Source: Modestobacter muralis
GTDB taxonomy: Bacteria > Actinomycetota > Actinomycetes > Mycobacteriales > Geodermatophilaceae
DNA: 64,000 nucleotides
Direction of reading: 5' to 3'
Assembly (NCBI RefSeq): GCF_010682105.1
Contig: NZ_JAAGWH010000013.1
Span: forward strand, 557,628 to 621,627
Part shown: piece after piece, positions 59,809 through 64,000 of the stretch
Position numbering within the stretch: the stretch's first letter is position 1
Layout of the letters: every line of letters begins with the position of its first letter
Made by a program: the position numbers and the translations under genes
Notes under the pieces: generated by a model
The model's database searches: none
Told to the model about the DNA's origin: nothing
Seen by the model: the letters and a program-made list of their open reading frames with translations, nothing else

Positions 59809-60645
59809 TCAGCGGCGCCAGAAGTCGTAGCGGTCGCGGCCCGGGCGGAAGCCGGCCTGCTCGACGACGTCGACGGCCAGGTCGAAGCGCTGCCCGACCA
59901 GCTGCGGCTGGTGGCCGTCGCTGCCGAAGCTGACGGCGTCCCCGCCCTCGTCGCGGTACCAGCGCAGCAGCTCCACCGACCACAAGGGGCTGGTGGTGTT
60001 GACCTCCAGCGCGCGGCCGCCGGCCGCCAGGGCCCGGAACACCGCCCGGTACTCCTCCTCGAACACCGCCTCCGGGTACTCGTCGCGCCCGCCGGGCCAG
60101 TAGCGGCGCGGGAAGTCGCAGTGCGCGAGCACCTGGAAGACGTCGCTGCTCTCGATCATCGTCACCATCTCGGTGAGGTAGCGGCGCATCGTGGCGACCA
60201 GGTCGACGCCGGGTGCGTGCAGCACCCGGTTCACCCCGATCAGCCGCCCGTCGACCGGCAGCGAGTGCAGCGAGCCCAGGACGCGGTCGACCGGTGAGGC
60301 CTGCAGGTGGGCCGCGACGCTCGCCCCGAACAGGTGCGGCTCCCCGGCCTCGACGCCGGACCAGACCCGCAGCTGGGGGAACCGCTGCCGGGCCTCCCAG
60401 ATCGTCTCGGCGTACACGTCGACGTCGATGGGCAGCTGGTTGGCCGGGTGCCGGTCGGTGAGCCCGTCGGTGGTCGCGCGGTCGTCCGGGCTCCACACGG
60501 TGAAGTCCAGGTGCTCGGTGAAGGCGATCGCCGGCAGGCCGATCGCCACCGCGTGCTCGCAGGCGCGCAGCAGTGAGGCCCGGGGCCCGGTGTCCCACGA
60601 GAACTCCGAGTGCACGTGGTTGTCCGGCGGCAGCATCGTCCCCAT
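59809..60645 (-). CDS. PHP-domain phosphoesterase, histidinol-phosphatase type
   Basis: A 278-residue PHP protein. DNHVHSEFSWDT at the start, FTEHLDF, EAGEPHLF, ALEVNTTS-type residues and SFGSDGHQP provide the His, Asp and Glu ligands for a trinuclear metal site. LAHCDFPRRYW adds another His. It matches the HisK/HisJ-like histidinol-phosphatase family. No his genes are nearby. ATG 60645 or 60636 may be the start. It is divergent from the RecQ-like gene with 69 bp between. Confidence 0.88.
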   Translation of the reverse strand: MGTMLPPDNHVHSEFSWDTGPRASLLRACEHAVAIGLPAIAFTEHLDFTVWSPDDRATTDGLTDRHPANQLPIDVDVYAETIWEARQRFPQLRVWSGVEAGEPHLFGASVAAHLQASPVDRVLGSLHSLPVDGRLIGVNRVLHAPGVDLVATMRRYLTEMVTMIESSDVFQVLAHCDFPRRYWPGGRDEYPEAVFEEEYRAVFRALAAGGRALEVNTTSPLWSVELLRWYRDEGGDAVSFGSDGHQPQLVGQRFDLAVDVVEQAGFRPGRDRYDFWRR

Positions 60646-60702
60646 CCAACCGCTCGTCCACAGCGAGCGCACGCCGGGTCCCGAGATGTCGGTGCCGCCG
60701 CC

Positions 60703-60708
60703 TACCGT
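60703..60708 (+). promoter_or_regulatory. -10 box of the leaderless helicase gene
   Basis: TACCGT followed by 6 nt and ATG 60715. Confidence 0.65.
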
Positions 60709-60714
60709 CGGGGC

Positions 60715-62955
<2,241 letters not shown>

Positions 62956-62957
62956 AC

Positions 62958-63016
62958 GGCCCCGTCCCAGAGGCTCGCCCCGAGCTCGCGAGGGGGGAGG
63001 GGGACGGGGTGCTTCC
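62958..63016. repeat. AAGGACC-type hairpin element after the helicase gene
   Basis: GGCCCCGTCCC at the start and GGGACGGGGTGCTT at the end; the outer stem CCCCGTCCC/GGGACGGGG is a perfect 9 bp. Here the head reads AAGCACC on the minus strand and, unlike the other copies, no stop codon abuts it; the helicase stop lies at the opposite end. Confidence 0.65.
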
Positions 63017-63031
63017 ACTGTCCACAGGTTT

Positions 63032-63047
63032 TCGAACACCTGTGCGA
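63032..63047. promoter_or_regulatory. LexA/SOS box upstream of the AlkB-like gene
   Basis: TCGAAC-ACCT-GTGCGA matches the actinobacterial SOS box TCGAAC-N4-GTTCGA with one mismatch. It covers the -35 region of the promoter whose -10 is at 63057. It is embedded in a wider inverted repeat, CACAGGT/ACCTGTG (63023-63029 and 63038-63044). Confidence 0.7.
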
Positions 63048-63056
63048 AACCGGTAG

Positions 63057-63062
63057 TAGCCT
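63057..63062 (+). promoter_or_regulatory. -10 box of the leaderless AlkB-like gene
   Basis: TAGCCT followed by 6 nt and ATG 63069. Confidence 0.65.
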
Positions 63063-63068
63063 CTCGGC

Positions 63069-63698
63069 ATGTCGCTCGCGCACCAGCCGTCCATGTGGGA
63101 CGTGGCCGAAGAGGCCTCGCTCACGCTGCTCGCCGGTCGGGTCGTCCGGCACCACCTGAGCCGAGGGGCCTGGGTCGACCACCTGCCCGGCTGGGTCGAG
63201 GGCTCCGATCAGGTGCTCGACGTGCTGCGGGGCGACATCGGATGGCGAGAGGACCGGCGCCAGATGTACGACCGGGAGGTGGCCGTGCCGCGTCTGCTCC
63301 GCTGGTACGGAGGCGACGAGAGCCTGCCGCACCACGCCCTCACCGAGGCCCGGTCGGCGCTGAACGCGCACTACCGGCCCGAGCTCGGCGAGGACTTCGT
63401 GACCGCCGGCATGTGCCTGTACCGCGACGGCCGGGACAGCGTCGCCTGGCACGGGGACCGGATCGGCCGCAGCCGCACCGAGGACACGATGGTCGCGATC
63501 GTCTCGTTCGGCTCTCCGCGACCGCTGATTTTGCGTCCGGTCGGTGGCGGCGAGAGCGTGCGCTTCACCCTCGGCCACGGTGATCTCGTGGTCATGGGTG
63601 GCTCGTGCCAGCGCACGTGGGAGCACTGCATCCCGAAGACGACGAAGGCCGTCGGACCGCGCGTCAGCGTCCAGTACCGCCCCCGCGGGGTCGCCTGA
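63069..63698 (+). CDS. AlkB-like 2OG/Fe(II) DNA repair dioxygenase
   Basis: A 209-residue AlkB homologue. WHGDRIGRSRTEDTM provides the His-x-Asp iron ligands, HGDLVVMGGSCQRTWEHCIPKT the distal His, and RVSVQYRPRG the Arg for 2-oxoglutarate. NAHYRPELGEDF precedes the site, close to the N-x-Y motif of AlkB. It should oxidise alkyl lesions on DNA or RNA bases. The SOS box across the -35 suggests induction by DNA damage. It is the last protein gene before the rRNA operon. Confidence 0.92.
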   Translation: MSLAHQPSMWDVAEEASLTLLAGRVVRHHLSRGAWVDHLPGWVEGSDQVLDVLRGDIGWREDRRQMYDREVAVPRLLRWYGGDESLPHHALTEARSALNAHYRPELGEDFVTAGMCLYRDGRDSVAWHGDRIGRSRTEDTMVAIVSFGSPRPLILRPVGGGESVRFTLGHGDLVVMGGSCQRTWEHCIPKTTKAVGPRVSVQYRPRGVA

Positions 63699-63784
63699 GG
63701 CGCGAACGCCCTGCTCGAGCCCCGTGCCAGGGGGTGGCTGGACCCCCCTTCGCACCCCCCGTGCAGACCCCCTCAGAAGGCGTG

Positions 63785-63790
63785 TATCGT
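63785..63790 (+). promoter_or_regulatory. Possible upstream rRNA promoter (-10)
   Basis: TATCGT fits the -10 pattern, but no good -35 lies 17-18 bp upstream (TGCAGA at best). Given only as a candidate second rRNA promoter. Confidence 0.35.
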
Positions 63791-63859
63791 TCTCCATGCA
63801 CCAAGCGAGAACGGACCGGGCCGCAAGGCCTGGGAAACCGCCGGACAGAACCCCTGAGG

Positions 63860-63888
63860 TTCGACTGCTGCGGAACTTGGTGTAAGGT
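63860..63888 (+). promoter_or_regulatory. rRNA operon promoter
   Basis: TTCGAC at 63860-63865 and TAAGGT at 63883-63888 are spaced by 17 bp, close to rrn promoters of other actinobacteria. Confidence 0.7.
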
Positions 63889-64000
63889 GGAACTATCGCC
63901 ACGAAGAACGGCCGAGCAATTGGTCGGGGAACGTGCGCGTCCGCTCCTTGAGAACTCAACAGCGTGCCGAAAGTCAGTGCCAAGTAACACATCCCCATGC
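63889..64000 (+). ncRNA. 5' leader of the rRNA operon transcript
   Basis: The region after the promoter contains CCTTGAGAACTCAACAGCGTG (63950-63970), the conserved leader segment upstream of 16S rRNA in actinobacteria, used in antitermination and processing. The 16S gene itself begins beyond the window edge. Confidence 0.75.

Noticed and set aside
63699..64000. A small protein gene in the 113-codon frame at 63544-63885
   Set aside because: It covers the AlkB-like gene in another frame and runs through the rRNA promoter region.

Overview
This window reads as a chromosomal segment of a very GC-rich actinobacterium. Codons end almost always in G or C, GTG starts are common, and several genes appear to be leaderless, with a -10 hexamer exactly 6-7 nt before the start codon. 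The gene set (SpoIIE/STAS/HATPase partner-switching proteins, a LOV photosensor, LAxTG-type sorting signals, DasR-like amino-sugar control) suggests Geodermatophilaceae (Blastococcus, Geodermatophilus, Modestobacter) or a close relative. That assignment is inference. No phage, insertion sequence, CRISPR array or tRNA is visible. The window ends in an rRNA operon leader, with the 16S gene beyond the edge.

Layout. 1-2.8 kb: end of a SpoIIE phosphatase, lycopene cyclase, VOC protein, a gap with two copies of a 55-bp palindromic repeat, and a hotdog thioesterase. 2.8-7.9 kb: an N-acetylglucosamine uptake and catabolism cluster, with EIIA and EIIB divergent from EIIC-nagA-nagB-GntR and one dre-like operator between them. 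7.9-12.3 kb: azoreductase/HxlR pair, rhodanese, GntR-ACC deaminase, hydrolase. 12.3-21.3 kb: LOV-GAF-SpoIIE photosensor phosphatase, oxidoreductase, MsrA, rRNA methyltransferase, chemoreceptor, phosphoribosyltransferase, GAF-ANTAR regulator. 21.3-24.8 kb: surface protein with CshA-like repeats. 24.8-27.9 kb: urate oxidation genes (uricase, HIU hydrolase, OHCU decarboxylase) divergent from a DUF6986 aldolase-like gene. 28-31.7 kb: MEDS-HATPase, NmrA-like, STAS, NUDIX, DUF1992. 31.9-38.9 kb: a 2326-residue DUF11-repeat surface protein. 38.9-50.3 kb: hydrolase, MarR/ABC exporter, SDR, old yellow enzyme, MFS exporter, GAF-EAL, DUF4386/TetR. 50.4-63.7 kb: PAS-GAF-SpoIIE phosphatase, Zn-binding protein with KptA, TetR/Ohr, a frameshifted SDR, 2OG dioxygenase, LCP protein, PHP phosphatase, RecQ-like helicase with a phosphoribosyltransferase-like tail, AlkB-like protein under a probable SOS box. 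63.7-64 kb: rRNA promoters.

How parts fit together. Sugar-phosphate flow is covered from uptake (EIIABC) through deacetylation and deamination, with the regulator in the same operon. Urate breakdown covers three consecutive steps. A partner-switching network is represented by three SpoIIE phosphatases, a STAS antagonist and a HATPase, with LOV, GAF and PAS inputs. Several regulator/target pairs are divergent with palindromes between them (HxlR/AzoR, MarR/ABC, TetR/DUF4386, TetR/Ohr). A family of about 57-bp hairpins that begin AAGGACC just after stop codons recurs at six loci and is the clearest feature not explained by genes.
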